64,000 bases of DNA from positions 30,489,339 to 30,553,338 of the forward strand of contig CM049316.1 of assembly GCA_026874595.1 (NCBI GenBank). The letters are read 5' to 3'. Shown in pieces: positions 20,694 to 33,500 of the stretch (its first letter is position 1; every line of letters begins with the position of its first letter). The translations under genes were made by a program, and so were the position numbers. Below the pieces are notes generated by a model that ran no database searches, was not told the origin of the DNA, and was given only the letters and a program-made list of their open reading frames with translations. This DNA is from Sipunculus nudus (lineage: Eukaryota; Annelida; Sipuncula; Golfingiida; Sipunculidae).

Positions 20694-23600
20694 ACTATAA
20701 GTCAGCTGAGCTACAGTCGTGGTCCATTGTCTGTCGTCCGTCCGTAAGACTGGCACGTTTCGACACCATTGGACCTATGAATCTGAAATTTGCCATACAG
20801 TTAGATGTCCCAAAAATCTCCTACCATGCCGAAAATTGGGTCAACAGGACTTCGTTCCTTCGAGATATTGAGGAAAAACCTCAATTTTTTATTAGAAATC
20901 TATTTTCACACTTCAGGACTGCCTAATATCAAAACCACTCATCTGGTTTTCTTCATATTTACCATAAATATTCCTTTATATAGTTCCTATGTACATGCCA
21001 GAAATTAAGTCAGTATTATTTAATTTAAAAAGTTATGGGCCCAAACATAATGGACTTTGTAAAAAATCAGGAAAGATATTTGGTCACTTAAGACCAAAAG
21101 TGTAAAAGGTAGGGACTTTTTTCAGTAATACAACTTTAAATGGTCAAAATTTAATTGTATACCAAAAATTAGTTTTAAATCTGTTAAAATTTTTTAAATA
21201 TTGGCAAAAATATAAAATTGATACCTTAAATTTTGCCCAGAAATTAAGTCAGTATTATTTAATTTAAAAAGTTATGGGCCCAAACATAATGGACTTTGTA
21301 AAAAATCAGGAAAGATATTTGGTCACTTAAGACCAAAAGTGTAAAAGGTAGGGACTTTTTTCAGTAATACAACTTTAAATGGTCAAAATTTAATTGTATA
21401 CCAAAAATTAGTTTTAAATCTGTTAAAATTTTTTAAATATTGGCAAAAATATAAAATTGATACCTTAAATTTTGCCCAGCTTTGGCCACGGCACGTTTTT
21501 TTCCTGCAAGTTAAATGTTCACAGCATGTATACATAAGGATTCAATCTGTTTAAATCTGAAATTTGAAAATAAAAGCTGCAAAATTACGCTAATTATTGA
21601 ATTTTTTTGGAGGCACTTGTTGTATTCCCTTACATTGTCAAGCAGTCCACTTTGATGACTGTAGGTCATTCAGTGCACATCTCTATGCTCCCCAGGCTGT
21701 TGGCATAATTTTAGATGTCCCCAAAATCTCCTACCATACCGAAAATTGGGTCATTAGGACTGTTCCTTCGAGATATTAAGAAAAAAAACTCCGTTTTCCA
21801 TAAAAAAAGCCATTGTTACACTTCAAGGCTGCCTAATATCAAAACCACTGATCTGTTTATGATCGTATTTAGTATTCACATTCTTTCATACATTTTCTAT
21901 GAACATACCAAAAATTAGGTCAGTATTGGGTATTATTTTGAAGTTATGGGCCAAAACATTATGCAATTTTTTTAAAAATCAGGAAATATATTTACTCACC
22001 TAACATGAGAATTGCTGAACCTAGAGACTTTTTTTTCAGGAATATAACTTTATTTAATCAAGGTTCAATTTTTCACCCAAAATTAGATCTGAATTTTGCA
22101 AATTTTTCAAGTTATTAGCATAAATAAAAAATCAGTACCTTAAATTTTATCCAACTTTGGCACCGTTGATTTAATTTTCACAGCATATATACATAAGGGT
22201 TTTTTCTTTTAAATTCTGAAATTTCTATTGGAAAGAATAGCTTTTATTCATGTTTTCATACACCATGTGAAGTGTTGTTTACATCTAGCCCACCTAGTAG
22301 TACAGCCTTCACTTGCATTATGTAACCCACCCCAAGCAGCTTGCATTGGGTCAGCTTGGCCACTACCAGAAGGCTTCCCCTCTGCCCTGCATTCCCCCCC
22401 CCCCCCCAGATGGTGCATAAACTAGATGAATGTTATTATTTTCTGTATTTGATTCATTCTTATTCTAGGCTATGCTACATTTTAGATTTTGTATTGTACC
22501 ACCAGGGTTACAATGATTAAAGTGTACATTTAATTGTGTCCACAAAGTGGTGTATTGCTTTGAAAATGTGGATGTTCATGAGATAAGTAATTCCTTACTT
22601 CAGAAGAGTAAAAACTTCACCAGGTGTGAAATTGTCTATTAATTCCAGCAATAAATTAAAACTGGGATAGTAATTAGCACAATGATAATGTTTGTCCCTC
22701 ATTCAACCAACATTGTGTATACTTTATTTGAAAAGATGTTTTATTTTATCAAATTTACTGAATCTTTTATTTTATTTTGGTGAATAAAATTAAGCATGTA
22801 CTGAAAACTCCAATGTGCAAAACTTTTTAATAGTGATTCAAGGAATATTCTTGTAGATGCCATGTTGTGGCATTATTTTCTTTTAAATTCAGTTTAAACA
22901 TTTATGATTTAAAAATAATAAAATATAATTGTATGCATAATATGACCCTATATGAGCTACACTCTGGATATATGATGATTGCAATTTTTGCAACAATTCT
23001 AATATTTTAACTTATAGTTTGTTTTTTACTCTGTATTTATAATGATTGCAACTTTTGCAACAATTCTATTTTAACTTATATTTTCAGGTTTTTTTATTAA
23101 AAATTTATAAAACCTGTAAATAAAAAAAATGATTCAGATAAAAACTTCTTAATGGAAAAAGTGGATATGCTTAAAAAAAATAGGATTATATATAAACTTA
23201 AATGCATTATTCCCTTGTAAGTGAAATAAAGGTATTAGTCCATTCTGTCCACTTGCCTGTCCATCTATAAATTTTCATATGCATCACAGTATCTCAAAAC
23301 TTTTACTGTTTTTCTTCATGACAGTCTTGTCAGAGTATTAGTTTGCAATCATATATTTAGAACTTTACCATAACCAAGTAAGAGGGCCCCTTTCCTCTTA
23401 GCTTTTCATATTCTTATATAAATGAAAAACATCACAATAGAATATTTCTACATCCACCTTCATGCTGCCCTCACTTTTCCCTTCTCCAAACCCCATCCCA
23501 AAGTCAGCCTCAATAAGCAAGAACAAGATGAATCAGATATATTCATACTTTAATATTTTGTATAACTATTCGTCCATAGGTACCTATGTACATGCCAGAA

Positions 23601-24095
23601 ATTATGTCAATATTGTGTAATATGTAGACATAGTGGGCATCACAATAATGTACCTTGTCAAGACTTAAGAGATATTGTGTCATACAGTCACAAATTCATA
23701 AATCACTTCATCAGCATAGTTAATCATAACATCATATCTGTCAAATTGAAAGCTTGCAGACTACCATACACTTTAGATCCTTAAACAAATAGCCTTATCA
23801 TCATTCTACTACTGCTTATTACTGCTGTCAGTGCATTCATATTTGCTCAAATATATCACAATTTTCAACCCCTCCTAAATAAATAAAAAATAAACCACTA
23901 TATTTGACTCTATTAATCCATCAGTCAGGTAATTTCATTTATCATTTACTCACATATTACATTACATTCCTTTATAATAGCCCAACATGTCCATGATATT
24001 CATAAGCTTTATTGACTCGATATAGTGTCATAGTGGAGAAACATTTATTGTCCAATCACGATCAGCTGAGCGCCGTGACCCATGGGTCCCTTGTT
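20694..24095 (+). mobile_element. Family A repeat, copy A2
   Basis: Starts AGCTCAGCTGACTATAAGTC after a run of T and ends GACCCATGGGTCCCTTGTT. At 3.4 kb it is the longest copy, enlarged by an exact internal 239 bp duplication and possibly by nested sequence. No coding capacity beyond short frames shared by all copies. Confidence 0.75.
21002..21479. repeat. Exact 239 bp tandem duplication
   Basis: 21002-21240 and 21241-21479 read identically base for base (both begin AAATTAAGTCAGTATTATTT and end TTTTGCCCAG). Other family A copies carry this block only once. Confidence 0.95.
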
Positions 24096-24239
24096 GGTTC
24101 CAAGACACAGTTAAGGAATTAACCTAGTTCAAAAGTAAGCTAAATGTAACTGAGAGAATTCCCAAAAAAACCATGAATAGGTTTACGCAAGGTGTGTGTA
24201 AGTGTATACAGTACATATATGAGTTTATGAATTCTAAAT

Positions 24240-24600
24240 TGATTAATTAATAATAGGATCACTGCCTTAAAAATGCACGTGGAATGGTTACTTAGGGAAC
24301 TAGACTTGCGTAGGTCCCTGTAATTTTGTCAGATTCTGATCTTACATAAATATAATCAAGTAAAAGCAGCCCCTATACTGTTACTCTGTTGACCCTATGT
24401 CCAGCTGCCCTATTGCTGCCATGACCAGTTCCAGTAATTTACAATTATCACCACAGGTGGCGTCTGTGTGCTCAATTATAGGAGGATTCTCATATAGTCC
24501 CATTCACTACGCTTCGGCCTTTTGAAATCAGTTAGGCAAAGCCAAAACAAAAGGCCTCACTCACAACTCCTGGGGGGTCTTCCAGGGCTGGCCTAAAACA
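24240..24600 (-). repeat. Inverted fragment of the MULE interior
   Basis: About 24290-24480 is the reverse complement of about 56790-56975, inside the intronic MULE. It may be a relic of a second MULE copy or a repeat shared by both places. 24498-24541 is also the inverse of 27063-27105. Confidence 0.6.
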
Positions 24601-24659
24601 CGGAACAGAACATGTAACGCGGAACAGGGGCCTAATTTTATGGAACTGAACAAAGATAT

Positions 24660-27064
24660 AACAAGGGACCAATAGGTCACGGTGCTCAGCTGTTATATAT
24701 GATAAAAAAATATGATTTAGAAATGAGGCACATGCTGGTTTTGTGTGGTAATAAGTATAAGCTGTATTATGAGTTGTTGTTGTTTAGCTTATGTATGATT
24801 TTGATAGTACCTTTGGAGACAGAGAAGAGAATTGATTTCATTTATTTTATTAACAAATGGAGTACTATTGTCACACAGATTTTAACTTAGCCATATAACT
24901 TATAAGCAGAACATATGATATAAGAGTTTAACTATTTATTTTAAAAAATTACAAATATTGTCAGAGACATATTTTTTATTAAAAATAATAAGAGAATCGT
25001 ATGATTTTTAAAATGAAATATAATTGAAATGATTATTTAAATAATATTAAAGAATATATTCATGAATGCATTCATGAATACATTTGGAAAGTATTTGCAC
25101 TGGTATTCATATACTTTCATTTTTACCTGAATTCCCATTCTTTATGCAAGAAATTTTATAATGGAGTACATATTCATATTCGTATTTAAATACAATTGCA
25201 AAGTATTCCCACCATGTCTGGTATTTATTCAGTTTTCACCAAACAATGGTGTTGAGAATCCAGAATGTACAAAATTCACACATTTAAATAATGATCATAA
25301 GTACCTGGTTTTATGGCTTTTATTTATATTTAAAAAAAAATAAATGTGATATATTCATTTTGGACTAATTTCACATCAATGTACACACTAGACACAGTAG
25401 GAATCTAGATTAATATTATCAAATGCATCTTTGTCTATCATTAATTTCCTTCATATGATCCCTAATGATTAGTAATGAATAATATGATTTACTTTTTTAT
25501 TATTAAAATTGAACTGAAAAATGCCATAGGTGACTGCATGGTGTTATTTGGAATACGTGACATTCTATCCATCGATACAAGATTCTTATATCATCAGTAA
25601 CTGCAAGTTAATTCCCTATTATTATAAACTAACAAATTCCTTTTCTATTTTTCTATATTCTTTTTCTAATTTGTTATGAAACACCAATAAAAATTGATTA
25701 ATTTATTGTTTATTGTTATGTTGTTGGTTAAAACTACTAGATGAGTTGGGTTGGACACCTGGATGAACTGTGGCTGGCCATAAGCTGCCTGGCTGCCCCA
25801 GTATATGCCTCGCCAAAGCGTGCATAATTTGCTGAAAGTTCAACAAGGTCAACATACAGGTGCCTCAAGAGTGGCTGGAGAGAGCCAAGGTCTGACATGG
25901 TGTCATAAAAACATTAATAAAAGCTACAATTTTTGGCCAATTTCTTTCAGCTTTCTAAACTAAAAAGCTGAATCCTTATGTGTGCATGATATGAAAATTA
26001 TATAAACAGAGCTCACATGAAACAAAAGTGAAATGGTCAAAGTTGGGCAAAATTTAAGGTACTAATTTTATATTTATACTAAAAACTTATAAAATTTTAA
26101 AAATTCAGAACTAATTTTGGGTATTCAATTGAATCTTGATTAAATAATGTTACATCCCTGACAAAAAACTCTAGCTTCAGCAAGCCCCTTGTTAAGGGAG
26201 TAAATATATTTCTTGATTTTTACAAAGTGCATTATGTTTGGGCCCATAACTTAAAACAATTACGCAATACTGACATCATTTCTGGCATGTGCACAGAGAA
26301 TGTATAGAAAAACATGTATATTATATATGATTAAAGTCAGATCAGTGGTTTTGATATTAGGCAGTATTGAAGTGTAACAATGGGGTTTTAATTGAACTTT
26401 GAAAAATGTCCTAGTGACCAAATTCTTGGCATGGTAGGGAATTTTGGAGACATCTAATTGTATGCCAAATTTTAGGAACTGAGAGCTTAAGCTGAGGAGC
26501 TGAGCTCTTGCAAACTGCATAACACTAGCTTGATGTAAACAATATGTTACATGATGCTTGAAAACTTGAATATAATCTACAGTTTTGGATCAACTGGTTT
26601 CAAATTTTTGGTGTTAACAGACAAAATGCTAACAAAAACATGCTGAGAAAATTAAATCCACAGTATTTACAGGAAAAAAAATGTGCCATGGTCAAAGTTA
26701 GGCAAAATTTAAGGTACCAATTTTTTATTTTTGTTAATATTTTAAAAAATTTAAAAGATTTTGATCTAATTTTGGGTATACAATTTAATTTTGATTAATT
26801 AAAGTTATATTACTTGAAAAAAAGTCCATAGCTTTAACAAGTTTTGTGTTAAGTGATCAAATATCTTTCCTGATTTTTTACCAAATGCATTATGTTCTGG
26901 CCCATTACTTTCTTAAATTATATAACACAGACATAATTTCAGGCATGTACATAGGAACTATATAGAGGAATATTTATGGTAAATATGAAGAAAAACAGAT
27001 GAGTAGTTTTGATAGTAGGCAGCCCTAAAGTGTGAAAATAGGTTTTTAATAAAAAATTGAGGTT
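24660..27064 (-). mobile_element. Family A repeat, copy A3, truncated
   Basis: Reverse orientation: starts with the inverted 3' end (AACAAGGGACCAATAGGTCA) and runs through the shared body, but stops at about 27064 without the AGCTCAGCTGAC hairpin. It separates the two MULE-like fragments 24240-24600 and 27065-27290, suggesting insertion into or next to them. Confidence 0.65.
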
Positions 27065-27290
27065 TTGACTTTGCCAAACTGATTTCAAAAGGCTGAAGTG
27101 TAGTGAATGATGTAGTCCTTACCCCTTGGTGATAGTGGGGCCCCTGGAGAAAGAAAGTACACTATTTGCACCCAACAGAAGGAGCCAATAGGCAACACAT
27201 GAATTATAAAATGATCACTGATTAATAAACATGATAAAAAATGAAAAAAAAAATTCCTCGACCTGTTGCAGGTCTAGAGGGAACTGGTTT
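27065..27290 (-). repeat. Second inverted MULE-interior fragment
   Basis: About 27110-27290 is the reverse complement of about 55195-55390 in the MULE (shared blocks include GGAGAAAGAAAGTA and the CCTCGAC-GTTGCAGGTCTA end). It is colinear with the fragment at 24240-24600. Confidence 0.6.
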
Positions 27291-27388
27291 TCCAGGAACC
27301 AAAACTCTGTCTTTCCCTGAAAGGTCTTGCTAAATTCTTCAGATCCGGTATTTGTTCTCCAAGCCTTTCACCATTTCATTTTAATTGT

Positions 27389-27502
27389 TCACTGAAAATG
27401 GATACTGTATTCAGTTTCTCTCAATACCGGTGTCTCAAGAAGCTCTGTTGCTGAAGGTCTGTCTACTGGGTTTTCTTTGGTTAACTGCTGCACCAACTTT
27501 GC
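27389..27502 (-). CDS. EIF2AK1: EIF2AK1-like last exon
   Basis: Acceptor ATTTTCAG. Encodes AKLVQQLTKENPVDRPSATE and ends SIHFQ-stop (TGA 27391-27389). The preceding intron is 6.7 kb and holds a nested repeat block. No C-terminal coiled coil is encoded before the stop. Confidence 0.85.
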   Translation of the reverse strand, partial: AKLVQQLTKENPVDRPSATELLETPVLRETEYSIHFQ

Positions 27503-30500
27503 CTGAAAATAAGGAGAACTACAATGTATGTATGGCGTGTACAAAGTTTCAAGTTATTACATCGATCAACTAAAGAGAAACTTACACAACTGCTGCAAAT
27601 TGGTAGTATACTGGTCAGATGAGCAAACTGTAAAAGAAAATAGACACTGCCAGTCTTGTTTAACTGATGAAATATTCTATGATATATAAGTATACCAAGA
27701 CAGAACAACACAGAAATGCACATCTGAAAACTAGATGTGTCGGAACAACACAAATGCCCCCGCCTGGGGCAAATAAGAAACATTTGTTAAATTTTGTAAA
27801 TTTTTTTAAGTTCAGGAGGTGTCGTTTGGTCAAAAGAAGGTCAACAAGGGCAAAATGAAAACTCGATCTGTAACGGGTCATTATCAAGCAACACACCAAA
27901 AATCAGGCCAGTATCTGCAGTCATTGTGAAAAGTCCATGCATGTGCATTTTTCATAAAAATTTCTGTCTTTCATGAAATCTTCTATGTTCAGGATCTGTC
28001 ATATGGTCAAAAATAGGTCAACTGGGACGAAACGCGAACTCCATCTGTAAGTGGTCATTATGAGCCCACAGACCAAACATTAGGTCAGTATCTGTAAGCA
28101 TTCCATTGAAAAACTAGAATATTAGCAAAAGCTGATAATCAGTTATAAATTTTAATTGGAGAGGTATGTACCATGCTTCATAACAATCCACCAAATGCTT
28201 CCTGGAAAAATAAGCTCCTAAGTTTTTTTCTATACTAAGCTCTGTGACCTTGAAAAGTAGGTCAAGATCACTCATCTTTGAACTTGACCAAGATTTTGTA
28301 AATATCATGCAATAGCACTGAAGAAATTCCTGTGTTGAATACCTTTAGAGATATCCTGCACAAAAGGTCAAAATTGAAAAATCTGATAAAAATTCATTAA
28401 AAAATCAGAAATTGTACGTGGTGCAACCAAAATTGTGCGGCATGTACAGACCATCAGTCCCAATGATCATAGTAAGTTTTGTGAAAATCAACACAATGGT
28501 TCCTGAGATATAAGCTTCTGAGTGTATTTGTATAATCAGCTCTAAAACAAAGAAAAATAGATCAAGGTCCCTAATCTTTGTTCTTGACCTAGATTTTGTT
28601 AATATACACCTTCACTGATGAAATAAAATTCCAACGGTGAATCCTTTTAGAGATATCCTGCTCACAAGGCCAAAATTGAAAAATCCAATAAAAATTGATA
28701 AAAAAAACCAGAAATTGCAGGTGGCGCCACCAAAACTGTGCAGCACGTACAAACCATCAGTCCCAATGATCATAGTAAGTTTTGTGAAAATCCACACAAC
28801 GGTTCCTGAGATATAAGCTTCTGAGTGTTTTTCTATAATCAGCTCTAAAATGTAGAAAAATGGGTCAAGGTCACCCATTTTCGAACCTGACCGAGATTTT
28901 ATCGATTTACATTTTCATTGATTAAAAAAAATCCGACGGTGACAACAATAGCCCAGCAACCTATGAGCTGAGGGCTGAAAACAGCTGTACATGTACATTT
29001 GTCATGAAAATTTTTATTTTTCATGAGATTTTCTATGTTTCGGAGCTGTAAAACAATCAAAAGTAGGTCAACCGGGACGAAACGCAAACTCGATCTGTAA
29101 CTGGTCATTATCTGCCCACACATAAAAATCTGGGCAGTATCTACAGGCATTGCGGAAAAAAGTCTGTACATATGCATTTGTTATGAAAATTTCTATTTTT
29201 AGCTCAGCTGACTATAAGTCATCTGAGCTATAGTCGTGGTCCATTGTCCGTCGTCCATCCGTCTGTCTGTCCGTCAAGACTGGCATGTTTCGACACCATT
29301 GGACCTATGTATCTGAAATTTGCCACACAGTTAGATGTCCCAAAAATCTCCTACCATGCCGAAAATTGGGTCAATAGGACTTTGTTCCTTCAAGATATTA
29401 AGGAAAAACCTCAATTTTTTTATTAGAAATCTATTTTCACACTTCAGGACTGCCTAATATCAAAACCACTCATCTGGTTTTCTTCATATTTACCATAAAT
29501 ATTCCTCTATATAGTATAAATCAGTATTATTTAATTTAAATAAGTTATGGGCCCAAACATAATGGACTTTGTAAAAAAAATCAGGAAAGATATTTGGTCA
29601 CTTAAGACCAAAAGTGTTAAAGGTAGGGACTTTTTTTCAGTAATACATTTTTAATTGATCAAAATTTAACTGTATACCAAAAATTAGATCAAAATCTGTT
29701 AATTTTTTTTAAATATTGGCAAAATTGGTACCTTAAATTTTGCTCAAGTTTGACCATGGCACGTTTTTTTCCTGTAAGTACTGTGGATTTAATTTTCACA
29801 GCATGTTTTTGTTAGCATTTTGTTTGTTAACACCAAAAATTTGAAACCAGTTAATCAAAAACTGTAGATTTTATTCAAGTTTTCAAGCACCATTTTACAT
29901 CAAGTTTACATCAAGCTAGTGTTATACAGTTTGCTAGAGCTCAGCTCCCCAGCTTCAGCTCTAAGTTCATTAAATTTAGCATACAGTTAGATGTCTCCAA
30001 AATCCCCTACCATGCCAAGAATTTGATCACTAGACTTAATATTAATTCCTTCGAAATATTAATGAAAAAACTTCATATTTCCATTAAAACATATTGTTCC
30101 ACTGTAAGACTGCCTAATATCAAAACCACTGATCTGACTTTGATCATATATAATATACATATTTTTCTATACATTCGCTATGCACATGCCAGAAATGATG
30201 TCAGTATTGTGTAATTGTTTAAAGTTATGGGCCCAAACATAATGCACTTTTTAAAAAATCAAGAAATATATTTACTCCCTTAACAAGAGGATTGTTGAAG
30301 CTAGAGATTTTTTGTCAGGGATGTAACGTTATGATGTAAAGTAAATAAAAGCCATAAAACCAGGTACTTATGATCATTATTTAAATTTGAGAATTTTGTA
30401 TATTTTGGATTCTCAACATCATTGTTTGGCTAAAACTGAATAAATACTAGACATGGTGTGAATGCTTAAAGCCTTTGCAAATGTATTTGAATACAAATAT

Positions 30501-33500
30501 GAATATGTACTGCATTAAAAAAATTTATTGCATAAGAATGGGAATTCAGGTAAAAATGAAAGTATTTGAATACCAGTGTAGATACTTTCAAAATGTATTC
30601 ATGAATGCATTCATGAGTATATTCTATAATATTATTTCAATTATCATTTTAGTTATATTTTATTTTAAAAAATCATATGATTTTCTTATTATTTTTTTTA
30701 AACAAAAATTAAATTGGCACAATATTTAAATTGTTATTAAATTTTAATAAATAGTTAAACTCTTTTATTATATGTGCTGCTTATAAGGTTTATGGCCAAG
30801 TCAAAATCTGTGTGACAATAGCACTCCATTTGTTAATAAAAAAAATGAAATTAATCCTCTTCCCTGTCTCCAAAGATACTATCAAAATCATACATAAGCT
30901 AAACACCAACAACTCTTAATAAAGCTTATATTTATTACCACACAAAACAAGCATGTGCCTCTTTCCCATATCATATTTTTAGTTCACTCTGTGAACTTAT
31001 GCCATGGCACAGCGTCCGCCGTTCACTGTCCACTGTCAACTGTCCACCGTCTGTTACTAAATATCTCAACAGCCAAAGCAGCAACCCTCATGAAACTTTG
31101 CAGAATTACTGATCATGGGATGGACATGCAAAAATAAGCTTTTGGTGGCGCCACCTATGTTGACCTACTTTCTGCGGGACGAAATGGTCTTTTCCACTTT
31201 TGCCAAGATAAGTCATAAAGTTTTAATATTTTGGCCTTCATATCATAGTCAACAGTTCCTTAGAGGAAGGGGAATAATTTTGTATAAATTCAGTCAAATC
31301 ATTTTCAAGATGGTGTCTCTACAGAACTTCAAATCATGTCGATTGCAAAATTTGACAACTTGATGTGTTTCTATACATGATGTATTGTCTGTTACCAAAT
31401 ATCTTAGGAACTGCTGCAGCCTTCAGTTTCAAATTTCACAGGAATATTAATAATTTGACTGCTTAATAATTTTGACCTGCACATGGCGCCACCTGTGTTG
31501 ACCTAATTTCTACAGGCTGTATTGGTCTTTTCTGCTTTTCCCAAGATATGTCATTAAGTATTTATTTGTTATAATCCACCAAAACAGTCTCCTCTGAGAC
31601 CCTTGGACTGATCTTTCCGAAACCCGGCATACTTGTTCCCTCACCTATGTAGTTGTAGGTAACAATGATGGGTGACCTTTCTGTGCAGTACAAACCTGGG
31701 TGTCTTTTAGATAACAGGCCAAATCTTAATTTAGGAGTGATTTATTGTATTGAGCTGAAATTGTGCATATCCATAGATCTTGGACTCCTCCATCTTGTAC
31801 TCAAGACTGGTGGTGCCATCTGCAATCGTTACAATCTGGCGTCCATTGGTATATTTGCTGTGGAAATTGCTCATATCTCAGAAGTGGTTGAAGGAATTGG
31901 TCTGAAATTTGGCATGTCTATCCATCTAGGAAAGTTTTCTCATAAACCAGACAGATGGCGCCACCTACCTTGTGCAATAGGACAGTGTCTACTTGGAAAG
32001 GAATGAATGGTATTTTCACATTCACCATTTTTTTTTATCACCTGCCATCGTGCACAGTAATTCACAGAGTGAACATAAGACCCCTGGGTCTCTTGTTTAT
32101 CATATATAACAGCTAAACGCCATAACCCATGGGTCCCTTGTTCATGAAACTTTCTATGTTCAGGAGCAGTCAAATGGTCAAAAGTAGGTCAACTGGGACA
32201 AAACAAAAACTTGATCTGTAACTGGTCATTATCTGCCCGCATACCAAAAAAGGCCAATATCTGCAGGCATTGCAAAAAAAGTCCATACATGTGCCTTGTC
32301 ATGAAAATTTATATTTTTCATGAAATTTTCTCTGTTCAGGAGCTGTAAAACAGTCAAAAGTAGGTCAACTGGGACAAAATGCAAACTCGATCTGTAACTG
32401 GTCAATATCTGCCCACACACCTAAAATCAGGCCAATATCTGCAGGCATTGCGAAAAAAAGTTCGTACATGTGTATTTGTCATGAAAATTTATATTTTTCA
32501 TGAAATTTTCTATGTTCAGGAGCCGTAAAATGGTCAAAAGTAGGTCAACTAGGACGAAACAGGAACTCAATCTGTAACTGGTCAATATCTGCCCACACAC
32601 CAAAAATCAGGCCAATATCTGCAGGCATTGCAAAAAAAGTCCTTACATGTGTATTTGTCATGGAAATTTCTATTTTTCATGAAATTTTCTATGTTATTGA
32701 GCCGTAAAACAGTCAAAATTAGGTCAATCAGGAAGAAACGCGAACTCGATCTGTAACTGGTCATTATCTGCCGACACACAAAAAATCAGGCCAATATCTG
32801 CAGGCATTGCGAAAAAAAGTCCATACAACTGTTTGATTTTGGAATGACGGAAGGATGGAATGATGGACATGGGTAAACTATATGCCCCAGCCACTTTGTG
32901 GCGGGGGCATAAAAAGCAAATTTTCTGTAACTTTGGTAGTCTCCGAAATATAAGTAAAAATGTGTACACATTTGAAAAACATATAGGTGGCATCACTAGT
33001 CTAATGACACAAATTTTTAAAAGATAAGCAGGAACAGCAAAAAATATGACCATGTATGTAAAAACATTGTGTTGCCCATTTTTATTTAAATAATTCCATT
33101 CAATTAAAGATAAATCTAGTTGGGTAAAGATTTACTAACATATGAAGCTGTCACAAAGCACTGATGAGATCTAAGAAATAATCCCTTCGCCCAGCCTCTT
33201 TTGGCCCGAGGTGCTCAACTGGCCAAATAATGGACGGATGTGATATGTATGTGCGTTGGACGCAAGTTATCTTTTTTACATGCACAACAGCAGTTTGAGA
33301 TCAGCTGTGACATGACTCATACAAACACACGTGAAACAACCAAACGGAAGTTGAAAATTACAACGTATTATACCAAAGCCACTTATCCTGTTGCCACACC
33401 AGGTTATGAAAATAGTGTTCAGGTTGAACTGTCATGACTAATAATTCAGATACAAGGTTTAGAGGATATAAACCTAATAAAAAAAAAACATGCATGTGAT

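Larger units (their letters stand above)
27730..32912. mobile_element. Pearl-like composite element built of tandem monomers
   Basis: Ends carry inverted ATGCCCCCGCC (about 27754) and GGCGGGGGCAT (about 32900). The interior is made of about 176-180 bp monomers (27780-28110, 28930-29200, 32143-32830) and about 303 bp monomers (28120-28925). It is split by a family A insertion (29201-32142). It lies in the last intron of the kinase gene. Architecture resembles the pearl/HINE elements of bivalves; classification is inferred. Confidence 0.6.

Noticed and set aside
27300-27388. Possible extra C-terminal kinase exon just past the stop (NEMVKGLENKYRI)
   Set aside because: It is coiled-coil-like but out of frame with the last exon and no donor/acceptor pair joins it cleanly; more likely 3' UTR.
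32143-32830. Regularly spaced repeats that might be taken for a CRISPR array
   Set aside because: Units are about 178 bp with no short repeat/spacer alternation, in a eukaryotic intron; this is satellite-like DNA.
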